From: Vreelandella rituensis
GTDB taxonomy: Bacteria > Pseudomonadota > Gammaproteobacteria > Pseudomonadales > Halomonadaceae
Assembly: GCF_003336665.1 (NCBI RefSeq)
Contig: NZ_QPIJ01000014.1
Span: forward strand, 17,013 to 81,012
Direction: 5' to 3'
Length of the DNA: 64,000 nucleotides
Part shown: positions 56,606 through 64,000 of the stretch, one piece after another
Layout of the letters: every line of letters begins with the position of its first letter
Numbering within the stretch: the stretch's first letter is position 1
The notes under the pieces: generated by a model
What the model was told of the DNA's origin: nothing
What the model saw: only the letters and a program-made list of their open reading frames with translations
The model's database searches: none
Position numbers and translations under genes: made by a program

Positions 56606-56730
56606 ATTCGCCACGAATACCCTCTACGGACGACGGTGAGCCGGCTGATGCCATAGCGTCGAGCCGGCTCACCTTGGGTGGCAGCGTCACCTGCTCACGT
56701 CGAATACCTATCTTGTCCGAGCGGAAGGCT

Positions 56731-57408
56731 TCACGTCAGCAAGGCGAGCAATGCTTTTGCGGCATTTTCCGAGCTGGCAGGATTCTGGCCGGTAACCAGG
56801 AGGCCGTCGGTCACTACATGTGGTTGCCAGTCTGCCCCTTTCTCGTAATGGCCACCTAGGCGCTTAAACTCATCTTCTATCAAAAACGGCACGACGTTGC
56901 TCAGGCCGACCGCCTCTTCTTCGCTATTGGTAAAACCGGTGACGCTACGCCCGGCCACCAATGGCTGACCCTCGGCATCGCGAACCTTGACCAACGCCCC
57001 GGGGGCGTGGCACACCAAGCCCATAGCCTTGCCGGCCCGATCGAAGGCTTCTATCAGGTCAATGGATGTCTGATCGTTCGCCAAGTCCCATAGCGGGCCA
57101 TGGCCGCCCGGGTAGAAAACGGCATCGAATTCGGCAGGGTTGATGTCCTGCAATGGAATGGTTGAGGCGAGCTGAGCCTGTGCCTCTGGATCCTGGCGAA
57201 AACGTTCGGTTGCCGGGGTCTGCGCTTCGGGTGCATCGCTCGTGGGGTCGATCGGAGGCTGGCCGCCCGCCGGAGAGGCTAATGTAACCTGGGCCCCGGC
57301 CTCCTTGAATACGTAGTAGGGTGACGCGAATTCCTCCAGCCAGAAACCGGTTTTCTTGCCAGTGTCGCCAAGTTGGTCATGTGAGGTCAGTACTAGCAGA
57401 ATCTTCAT
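56731..57408 (-). CDS. DJ-1/PfpI-family protein (type 1 glutamine amidotransferase fold)
   Basis: A 225-residue protein of the Hsp31-like DJ-1/PfpI branch. The nucleophile elbow is GLVCHAPGALVKV (Cys followed by His), and DAVFYPGGHGPLWDLA precedes it. The catalytic Glu lies early in TGFWLEEFASPYYVF. Members of this group are glyoxalase III-type, chaperone or deglycase-like proteins of reactive-carbonyl defence. The start follows AAGGATATTGCC. A TetR-type remnant directly upstream on the same strand may be its lost regulator. Confidence 0.9.
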   Translation of the reverse strand: MKILLVLTSHDQLGDTGKKTGFWLEEFASPYYVFKEAGAQVTLASPAGGQPPIDPTSDAPEAQTPATERFRQDPEAQAQLASTIPLQDINPAEFDAVFYPGGHGPLWDLANDQTSIDLIEAFDRAGKAMGLVCHAPGALVKVRDAEGQPLVAGRSVTGFTNSEEEAVGLSNVVPFLIEDEFKRLGGHYEKGADWQPHVVTDGLLVTGQNPASSENAAKALLALLT

Positions 57409-57702
57409 GGCAATATCCTTCTAAAGCGTTGGTTTCAAATGAATTGACCGGGTTGCCGGTGCAAACCAGCAATTGGTCTGTGGCCTTTAATGCCTGGTGC
57501 AAAGGCTCTTTATCCTGGCCTAGTTTGGCCAGCAATGCAGCGCCAAGCCCCATTATTTGGTAGAGCACCTGAGCAAGATCCTGAGGTGCGGCTCCTGGCG
57601 GCAATGAGTCACCAGCGGGCCAAGGCGCTCATGATAATTATCGACGCAATGTTGTAACAAGGCTCGTCCGAAGGCCTCTCCAGATGCAGCCCTGTCCGCC
57701 AT
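57377..57702 (-). pseudogene. C-terminal remnant of a TetR-family regulator (frameshifted)
   Basis: Two overlapping minus-strand frames together look like the ligand domain of a TetR regulator: first MADRAASGEAFGRALLQHC with NYHERLGPLV (from 57702), then, after one frameshift near 57610, LPPGAAPQDLAQVLYQIM and KEPLHQALKATDQLL. The DNA-binding helix-turn-helix part is missing upstream. So it is a decayed gene whose end runs into the DJ-1/PfpI start. The exact broken ends are approximate. Confidence 0.7.
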
Positions 57703-57843
57703 GCTAGACCGCCACGGGGGCGGTGAACACCCTAGTGAGGCAGGTTAAAAGCTTTTTGTACAATTAATGGTAGCCTTTGTACAATTTTTTGGTTTTTAAT
57801 GATCCAACATGTATCGTTATCAAGATAAAAGGTGCTCTAAGAT

Positions 57844-59991
57844 ATGACTTCCACAGGCTCCCCAACCGGGCTTCAAGAATCGAAATTGTCCGACCTTTTC
57901 CCCCGTACTGCGGTGTTGGCAGGTAGCGACCCTGAAGCGACACGTCGAGAGATTGAAAGCTGCTTCACTGCCACCTTTGATCGTTATGAGTCGCTTTTCA
58001 CCACGCTTGCGAGCGAGGAAGCTTACGTTCGAAAACCCATTGCCCTCAGACATCCGCTGATCTTCTACCTTGGGCATACCGCAACGTTTTTCGTCAACAA
58101 GCTGGTACTGGCTAAACTCTTGCCCGCTCGGATAGACCCCAATATGGAGTCTATTTTTGCGGTTGGCGTCGATGAAATGAGTTGGGATGACTTGAATGAC
58201 GACCACTATGAGTGGCCGTCGGTCAGTGAGGTGATGGACTACCGTGCCAAGGTTCGTGCGGCGGTGCTCGCTTTGATTCGTGAATTGCCGCTTTCGTTGC
58301 CCATCGGTTGGGATAGCTCATTCTGGCCTATCGTCATGGGCATCGAGCACGAGCGCATTCATCTTGAGACGTCGTCTGTGTTGATTCGCCAGCAGTCACT
58401 CGATCTGGTGACGCCCCAGCCTGCTTGGGAGCCCATTCACACCACCGGTGAGCCACCGGAAAACACCCTGATCACGGTTCCGAAAGGCGAGGTGGTCCTA
58501 GGAAAGTCTTTTGACGAGCCTTGGTACGGCTGGGACAATGAATATGGTCATCACCGTGCTGACGTTGAAGAATTTAGAGCGAGCCAGTTCCTGGTCAGTA
58601 ACAGTGAGTTTCTTGAATTTGTCGAAGCCGGTGGCTATCTGGCCGACGCCTTCTGGTCGGATGAGGGGCTGGGCTGGCGCAATTTTGCCCAGGCGACGCA
58701 CCCCACTTTCTGGGTGTGGAAAAACGAATGGTTTCTGCGCTTGATGACTGAAGAAGTGGCGATGCCCAGGGATTGGCCTGTCGAGGTCAATTTCCATGAA
58801 GCCAAAGCCTTCTGTCACTGGAAAAGCGAACAGCTGGGCCAAGCCGTGCGCATGCCAACGGAAGATGAGTGGCATCGCTTGGCGGATGAAGCCGGCGTTT
58901 CCGAGCTTGAGAGTGGCAGGCCTGCCAGCGCCAACCTGCATTTGGACCATGGCGCCTCTTCTTGCCCGGTAACACGGTTCCAGCACGGTCAATGGTTCGA
59001 TGTGGTGGGCAATGTCTGGCAATGGATGGAAACACCCACCTATCCGTTTCCTGGGTTTGATGTGCATCCGCTGTACGATGATTTCACCACCCCGACCTTC
59101 GACAACCAGCATAACCTGATCAAGGGCGGCTCCTGGATATCCTGCGGTAACGAAACCCGCCTCAGCGCCCGCTATGCGTTTCGGCGCCATTTCTTCCAGC
59201 ATGCGGGTTTCCGCTATGTGGTGTCGGATGCGGAAGTTACGCTGCCCAGCGCCTATTACGAAAGCGATGCCCGCATGGCGGAGTATGCGGAATTTCATTA
59301 CGGCGATGAATGGTTCGGCGTCGCCAACTTCCCGCAGGCATTGGCAAACAGGGCGTTAGCCGCAATGGCCGGCCGGCAGAAGCAACGCGCTCTGGATCTG
59401 GGATGCGCCAGCGGACGCTGCAGTTTCGAGCTGGCCCGTGAGTTTGAGCATGTGGATGGCGTGGACTTCTCGGCCAATTTTATTCGCCAGGGCGTGGAAA
59501 TGGCGGAGCAGCAAGTGCTGCGTTATACCCGTGCGGAAGAAGGGGAACTGGTCAGCTATCAGGAGCGCACGCTGGTAGGTCTGGGGCTGGAAGAAATGGC
59601 CGATCGCGTCAGCTTCCATCAGGGCGATGCGTGCAATCTCAAACCACAGTTTAGTGATTACGATTTGGTCGTTGCCGCTAACCTGATTGATCGGCTGTAT
59701 AAACCCTCAGAGTTCCTGCAAACCATTCATCAGCGCATCAATGCCGGTGGCATCCTGATGATTGCTTCGCCTTATACCTGGCTGGAGGAATATACGCCGA
59801 AGGAAGAGTGGATCGGTGGATTCAAGAAAAATGGCGAAAACGTCAGCACGCTGGACGGCCTGAAAGAGCTGCTTGAACCCAACTTTCGGATGATCAGTGC
59901 GCCCGAAAAAATGCCCTTTGTGATCCGCGAGACCATGCATAAATATCAGCATAGCCTTTCGGAAGTCACGCTGTGGGAACGTCGTTCCTGA
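57844..59991 (+). CDS. ovoA: Ovothiol synthase OvoA (5-histidylcysteine sulfoxide synthase / methyltransferase)
   Basis: A 715-residue fusion. The N-terminal DinB-like and FGE-sulfatase-like parts hold the non-heme iron site: His78 (LGHTATFF) and His169/His173 with Glu175 in EHERIHLET, the HX3HXE pattern. The formylglycine-like domain shows the SNSEFLEFVEAGGY and FDVVGNVWQWMETP marks and ends with GGSWISCGNETRLSARYAFRRHF. From about residue 505 comes a SAM methyltransferase (RALDLGCASGRCSFELA). The protein joins cysteine to histidine at C5 and finally N-methylates 5-mercaptohistidine to ovothiol A, a redox-active thiol. OvoB-type lyase was not found nearby. Confidence 0.9.
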   Translation: MTSTGSPTGLQESKLSDLFPRTAVLAGSDPEATRREIESCFTATFDRYESLFTTLASEEAYVRKPIALRHPLIFYLGHTATFFVNKLVLAKLLPARIDPNMESIFAVGVDEMSWDDLNDDHYEWPSVSEVMDYRAKVRAAVLALIRELPLSLPIGWDSSFWPIVMGIEHERIHLETSSVLIRQQSLDLVTPQPAWEPIHTTGEPPENTLITVPKGEVVLGKSFDEPWYGWDNEYGHHRADVEEFRASQFLVSNSEFLEFVEAGGYLADAFWSDEGLGWRNFAQATHPTFWVWKNEWFLRLMTEEVAMPRDWPVEVNFHEAKAFCHWKSEQLGQAVRMPTEDEWHRLADEAGVSELESGRPASANLHLDHGASSCPVTRFQHGQWFDVVGNVWQWMETPTYPFPGFDVHPLYDDFTTPTFDNQHNLIKGGSWISCGNETRLSARYAFRRHFFQHAGFRYVVSDAEVTLPSAYYESDARMAEYAEFHYGDEWFGVANFPQALANRALAAMAGRQKQRALDLGCASGRCSFELAREFEHVDGVDFSANFIRQGVEMAEQQVLRYTRAEEGELVSYQERTLVGLGLEEMADRVSFHQGDACNLKPQFSDYDLVVAANLIDRLYKPSEFLQTIHQRINAGGILMIASPYTWLEEYTPKEEWIGGFKKNGENVSTLDGLKELLEPNFRMISAPEKMPFVIRETMHKYQHSLSEVTLWERRS

Positions 59992-60087
59992 CAGTCTGTC
60001 CAATGGCCCGGTTAATCGACGCATGCTCGGTTAACTGGGTCAAGCAAAGCCTAGCGTGGGCAATAAGCAACCAATTGGATCAGCGCC

Positions 60088-60441
60088 ATGAGTTCACTCC
60101 AAAAACGCATTGGCTGCACGGCGGCAACGCTGCTGATCGCAATCCTCATGACAGGGTGTCGCGGTCAACAAGCAGTGACGGTTCCACTGCCAATATTGGT
60201 GAACAACCCTGCTGCCTACGATGGCAGGCAAGTGATTACCCACGGAGTGGTGCGGCATTTCAATGACCCTCTTCACTATTGGATTGAGGACGACTATCTC
60301 AATCGGGTTGAGATTTTCCCCCATCAACAAATAGCACCGCATCTAGGTGAAGCAGTGCAGGTAGAAGGCCGGTTCCATTTCTCCTCTCGTGAAGGACGGC
60401 GGCTGATCCTAGAACGAGTAGATCAGCTGGAAAGCGAATAG
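60088..60441 (+). CDS. Small lipoprotein of unknown function
   Basis: A 117-residue protein. The start has a lipoprotein signal with lipobox LMTGC (cleavage before Cys about residue 24). The mature part is a small beta-rich domain (VTHGVVRHFNDPLHYWIEDDYLNRVEIFP) of the kind seen in OB-fold-like proteins, but no family can be named with confidence. It lies 97 bases after ovoA on the same strand. A link to the ovothiol gene is only positional. Confidence 0.72.
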   Translation: MSSLQKRIGCTAATLLIAILMTGCRGQQAVTVPLPILVNNPAAYDGRQVITHGVVRHFNDPLHYWIEDDYLNRVEIFPHQQIAPHLGEAVQVEGRFHFSSREGRRLILERVDQLESE

Positions 60442-60594
60442 CGCTGGCTTAACCTCGTGGCCAGGATAAACGGCTCTGTTTTCTTAGCAGGAAAAGGCAC
60501 TGAAACCTTCCGAGGCCTCGATGGCAGCCTTATTAAAAGCTTCGCACCTAATCCTCACATGGCAACTTCATCATTTTCCACCCGCCGCTTTTGC

Positions 60595-61272
60595 CTATTG
60601 CCCAGTCAGTTCGGCCAGCTGTCTGGCGGAGGCCTTCACCTCGCGGATCGCCCTCTCGGTATCCAGATCATCCATCGCTACTACCCCGACGCAGGCTTCG
60701 ATTCCGGCACGCAGACGGGCGGCAGCGATAGGGCTGGCGACTCCCACGGCTCCGCGCTGTAGTTGCCCGCGGGTGAGGCTGTAGCCTTCGGCGCGGGCCT
60801 GGCGTACCTCGGGACTGTCATCATCCTGCGGGGCTCGCCCGGCCAGGATCGCAATGCCAGCTGCGCCTCGGGTCAGCGGATGGCGGCTACCGACTCGATA
60901 GCTCACCCGCAGCATCCCCTCGTCGGGCTCGGCGACCAGCGTCACCACGCACTCCTCTCCTTGGGCGATGGAGAGGAAGGCGGTGGCACGAGTCGCTTTG
61001 GCTAGTGTTTTCAACAGCGGCTGCGCCACGGCGTGCAGCTGCGGTTCGAAGCGTGAGGCGAGCAGGGTGATGCCGGCGCCCAGCCGCACAGGACCCTCAG
61101 GAGTACGGGTGAGCAGGGCGTGTGCCTCGAGGGTGGTGACGATGCGGTAAGCGATAGCCCGGTGCACTCCCAGCTGTTCGGCGAGCCCGGCGATGGTGAT
61201 GCCCTCTTTATGCTCGGAGACGATTTCCAAGGCGAGCAGGCCGCGATCCAGGGTTTGCAGGGTGGAAGACAT
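60595..61272 (-). CDS. IclR-family transcriptional regulator
   Basis: A 225-residue regulator. An N-terminal winged helix (LQTLDRGLLALEIVSEHKEGITIAGLAEQLGVHRAIAYRIV) is followed by the IclR effector domain (HPLTRGAAGIAILAG is the typical motif there). It is divergent from the P450 gene with 200 bases between starts, so it probably represses or activates that gene in response to a substrate-like ligand. Confidence 0.92.
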   Translation of the reverse strand: MSSTLQTLDRGLLALEIVSEHKEGITIAGLAEQLGVHRAIAYRIVTTLEAHALLTRTPEGPVRLGAGITLLASRFEPQLHAVAQPLLKTLAKATRATAFLSIAQGEECVVTLVAEPDEGMLRVSYRVGSRHPLTRGAAGIAILAGRAPQDDDSPEVRQARAEGYSLTRGQLQRGAVGVASPIAAARLRAGIEACVGVVAMDDLDTERAIREVKASARQLAELTGQ

Positions 61273-61472
61273 CGGTGGTGCCCCTCGTGCTGACGTAATA
61301 ACGTGGATGGTTAGTGATCGGCAAGCATGGCGCAGTGCATACGGCCGCAGGCATGTATTGACGACGCAGGTGACTTCGCCTATTTTGCATGTGTGCGCTA
61401 AACGATTTTAAGTGTGCGATAAAAGTAACAAGAAAAAAAGTCCTGGCAAGCAGACCGTCCCTTGGAGCCATC

Positions 61473-63836
61473 ATGACGATACCCTCCCATCAACCCGAGT
61501 CCATGGCAGAAGGCTGCCCTTTTCATCAGCCGGATCATGCCGACGACCAGGCGACGATGAAGTCGCCTACCGGCTGCCCGGTCTCGCCCGAGGCGGCCGC
61601 CTTCGACCCCTTCGGCGCGTCCTACCAGCTCGACCCCGCCGAGGCGCTGCGCTGGTCCCGTGAACAGGAGCCGGTGTTCTACAGCCCCAAGCTTGGCTAC
61701 TGGGTCGTGAACCGCTTTGATGACGTGAAGGCGGTCTTCCGCGATAACATTACCTTCTCACCATCCATCGCGTTGGAGAAGCTCACCCCGGCGCCGCCCG
61801 AGGCGACGAAAATCCTCGAGAGCTACGGTTTCGCAATGCGCCGCACCATGGTCAACGAGGATGAACCGGACCACATGGAACGCCGCCGCTTGCTGATGGA
61901 TGCCTTCCTGCCCGAGAATCTCGAGCAGCACGAGACGTGGGTACGTGAGTTGGTGCGTGACTATATGGATCGCTTCATCGATAAGGGGCGTGCGGATCTG
62001 GTGGGTGAGATGTTTCGGGAAATTCCCATGACCGTCGCACTGCGCTTCCTTGGTGTACCCCATGAAGACGCCAAGGAGCTTCGCAAGTTCTCTGTCGCTC
62101 ATACGCTTAATACCTGGGGCCGTCCCTCTCCGGAACAGCAGCTGCAGATTGCCGAGGATGTCGGCCGGTTCTGGAAAACAGCACAGGATATCCTCGACCG
62201 CATGTATGCCGAGCCTACCGGCGAGGGTTGGATGTACGATTCGATCCGCATGCACAAAGTGCATCCCGACATCGTCCCGGAGAGCTACCTGCGCTCGATG
62301 ATGATGGCGATCCTGGTGGCTGCGCATGAAACTACCGCCTTCGCCACTACCAATGCCTTTCGTACCTTGCTATCGAACCGTGAATCCTGGAACGATATCT
62401 GTGAGAATCCCGCGCTGATTCCCAGCGCAATCGAAGAGTGTCTACGCGTTGCCGGCTCGGTCGTGGCCTGGCGTCGTATCGCTACCGCCGACACCGTCGT
62501 GGGCGGGGAGAAGATTCCGAAGGGTGGCAAGCTGCTGATCGTGCAGGCGTCGGCCAACCGGGATCAGAGCCACTTCGAGAATCCCGACAACTTCGATATC
62601 TACCGCCATAACGCAGCGGAGCACTTGACCTTCGGCTACGGTGCGCACCAGTGCATGGGCAAGAACATCGCCCGGATGGAGATGCGTGTCATCCTCGATG
62701 AATTTGTCCGACGTCTACCGCATGTGCACCTGGTCGAGGACCAGACGTTCGAGTATCTGCCCAATACCTCGTTCCGGGGGGCCACGTCGCTGTGGGTGGA
62801 ATGGGAGCCGGCACAGAATCCTGAACGGCGCACCCGCTCGGTGCTGGAGAACCCCACGCATTTCCATATTGGTGCGCCTATCAAGGATGACATCCTGCGC
62901 CGAGTCGTGGTAACCGAGGTGGAACGCGAGGCCGAGGCGGTAATCCGCATTGATCTGGTCGATCCACATGGGCGTGAGCTGCCCGACTGGTCTCCCGGCT
63001 CGCATGTCGAGCTGGTCTCCGGCGAGTGGCGTCGTTACTACTCGCTATGCGGGACACGCGGGGATCGTAGCCGCCTGTCCTTCGCCATCCTGCGCGAGCC
63101 AGAGGGGCGCGGCGGCTCGGTACATTTCCACGACACCGTCAAACCAGGTGATGTCCTGCATATTGCCGGCCCCAAGAACCACTTCCATCTGGACGAGACG
63201 GCAACGCGCTATACCCTGATTGCCGGTGGCATTGGTATCACGCCGATCCTTGCCATGGCCGATCGGCTCAAGGCGCTCGGCAAGCCCTATACGCTTCACT
63301 ACTGCGGCGCCGGGCGGCGAACCATGGCCTTTCTTGACCGGGTCGAGCGTGACCACGGCGCAGCGTTGACCGTCCATGCGGGTGACGAAGGCTGTCGACT
63401 CGATCTGCCAAGGGTACTGGGCGGGCTATCCGAGGGTGAGCAGGTCTATTCTTGCGGCCCGGAGCGAATGCTGGAGGTGCTCGAGTCGCTGGCGGTGAAC
63501 TGGCCCGAGGGGACGTTGCATGTTGAGCATTTCACCGCCCGCTCCAGCATCCTTGATCCCGCGAACGAACATGCCTTCGAAGCGGTGCTTGCGGACTCCG
63601 AGCTGACGGTACAGGTCGGCAACGATCAGACCCTGCTCGAGGCGCTGACGGCGGCCGGCGTGGATGTTCCTAGCGACTGCTGTGAAGGCCTGTGTGGTAC
63701 CTGCGAAGTTGCTGTGGTCGAGGGCCATATCGATCACCGTGACCTGGTGCTCAGCCGTACCGAGCGCGACGCCAATGGCCGTATGATGGCCTGCTGTTCG
63801 CGCGCCAAGGGCAAGCGCCTGGTGCTCTCTCTCTAA
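61473..63836 (+). CDS. Self-sufficient cytochrome P450 fused to an FMN / [2Fe-2S] reductase (CYP116B type)
   Basis: A 787-residue fusion. The P450 part (about 1-460) has the I-helix oxygen site AAHETT (residues 284-289), the ExxR motif EECLR and the heme-ligand Cys394 in FGYGAHQCMGKNIA. It is followed by a phthalate-dioxygenase-reductase-like part: FMN/NAD domain (SLCGTRGDRSRLSFAILRE, IAGGIGITPILAMADRL, YSCGPERML) and a C-terminal ferredoxin with cysteines at about 736, 741, 744 (CCEGLCGTC) and 774. This order is that of P450RhF/CYP116B. It draws electrons from NAD(P)H and oxidises an unknown organic substrate by itself. The ATG at 61473 follows TTGGAGCC; the upstream in-frame ATG is in poorer context. 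The divergent IclR gene likely controls it. Confidence 0.92.
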   Translation: MTIPSHQPESMAEGCPFHQPDHADDQATMKSPTGCPVSPEAAAFDPFGASYQLDPAEALRWSREQEPVFYSPKLGYWVVNRFDDVKAVFRDNITFSPSIALEKLTPAPPEATKILESYGFAMRRTMVNEDEPDHMERRRLLMDAFLPENLEQHETWVRELVRDYMDRFIDKGRADLVGEMFREIPMTVALRFLGVPHEDAKELRKFSVAHTLNTWGRPSPEQQLQIAEDVGRFWKTAQDILDRMYAEPTGEGWMYDSIRMHKVHPDIVPESYLRSMMMAILVAAHETTAFATTNAFRTLLSNRESWNDICENPALIPSAIEECLRVAGSVVAWRRIATADTVVGGEKIPKGGKLLIVQASANRDQSHFENPDNFDIYRHNAAEHLTFGYGAHQCMGKNIARMEMRVILDEFVRRLPHVHLVEDQTFEYLPNTSFRGATSLWVEWEPAQNPERRTRSVLENPTHFHIGAPIKDDILRRVVVTEVEREAEAVIRIDLVDPHGRELPDWSPGSHVELVSGEWRRYYSLCGTRGDRSRLSFAILREPEGRGGSVHFHDTVKPGDVLHIAGPKNHFHLDETATRYTLIAGGIGITPILAMADRLKALGKPYTLHYCGAGRRTMAFLDRVERDHGAALTVHAGDEGCRLDLPRVLGGLSEGEQVYSCGPERMLEVLESLAVNWPEGTLHVEHFTARSSILDPANEHAFEAVLADSELTVQVGNDQTLLEALTAAGVDVPSDCCEGLCGTCEVAVVEGHIDHRDLVLSRTERDANGRMMACCSRAKGKRLVLSL

Positions 63837-64000
63837 TACCGACAATAATCAAAACGCCCCGAGGCGTACGCCAACCCTGAACCCGCTTTATTCATCACGC
63901 CCGCGGTAGCGTCATTATTTAGCGCTTTACGACTACGTAATCCGAGCTTTGTGGCTATCTGACGTCTTCTTGACGGGGTAACGATGCAATATTGTTTTTT

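Overview
The window looks like a piece of a Halomonas-like chromosome (Halomonadaceae, Gammaproteobacteria). This rests on gene content and protein style only: a phasin, a glycine-betaine-type (QAT) ABC importer, a peptide-type ABC operon, tetrathionate reductase, ovothiol synthase, a self-sufficient CYP116B-like P450, a TRAP importer and several LysR regulators. No rRNA, tRNA, CRISPR array, integrase or intact transposase was seen. Most of the DNA is densely packed catabolic and transport operons, separated by a few gene-poor stretches that carry remnants and repeats.

Layout. 1-9949 (minus) is a nitrogen-compound uptake and catabolism operon: M20 amidohydrolase, peptide-type ABC transporter, FAD-linked 2-hydroxyacid dehydrogenase, EamA exporter and an aminotransferase that runs off the left edge; a divergent LysR gene (10073) probably controls it. 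11483-17276 (plus) holds an M20 deacylase, an acetylpolyamine amidohydrolase, a ThDP enzyme and a Sad-type succinate-semialdehyde dehydrogenase. 17361-25273 holds an Hsp20 gene, then an unusual minus-strand operon (AMP-forming acyl-CoA ligase, fused E1, E2, acyl carrier protein), then a phasin. 25506-34887 is the most intriguing region: LysR, a BesD/ArpA-like Fe/2-oxoglutarate oxygenase, a DddP-like M24 protein, a CoA-acylating semialdehyde dehydrogenase, a C-N hydrolase and a complete QAT importer. 34888-36656 contains a repeat, a truncated Hsp20 duplicate and a GNAT gene. 36657-41689 is ttrBCA. 42244-49108 is mixed metabolism with two diguanylate cyclases and an isocitrate dehydrogenase-like protein carrying an internal duplication. 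49290-56605 is a three-subunit flavin/iron-sulfur amine or amino-acid dehydrogenase with RidA, a TRAP importer and a LysR gene. 56731-63836 holds a DJ-1/PfpI protein, a TetR remnant, ovoA, a small lipoprotein, and an IclR gene divergent from the P450.

The best candidates for undescribed biology are the oxygenase/DddP-like/QAT locus, the acyl-carrier-protein-coupled 2-oxoacid dehydrogenase operon without a local E3, and the IDH-like protein with a duplicated domain. All functional calls come from reading motifs and remembered family features; no search was run.
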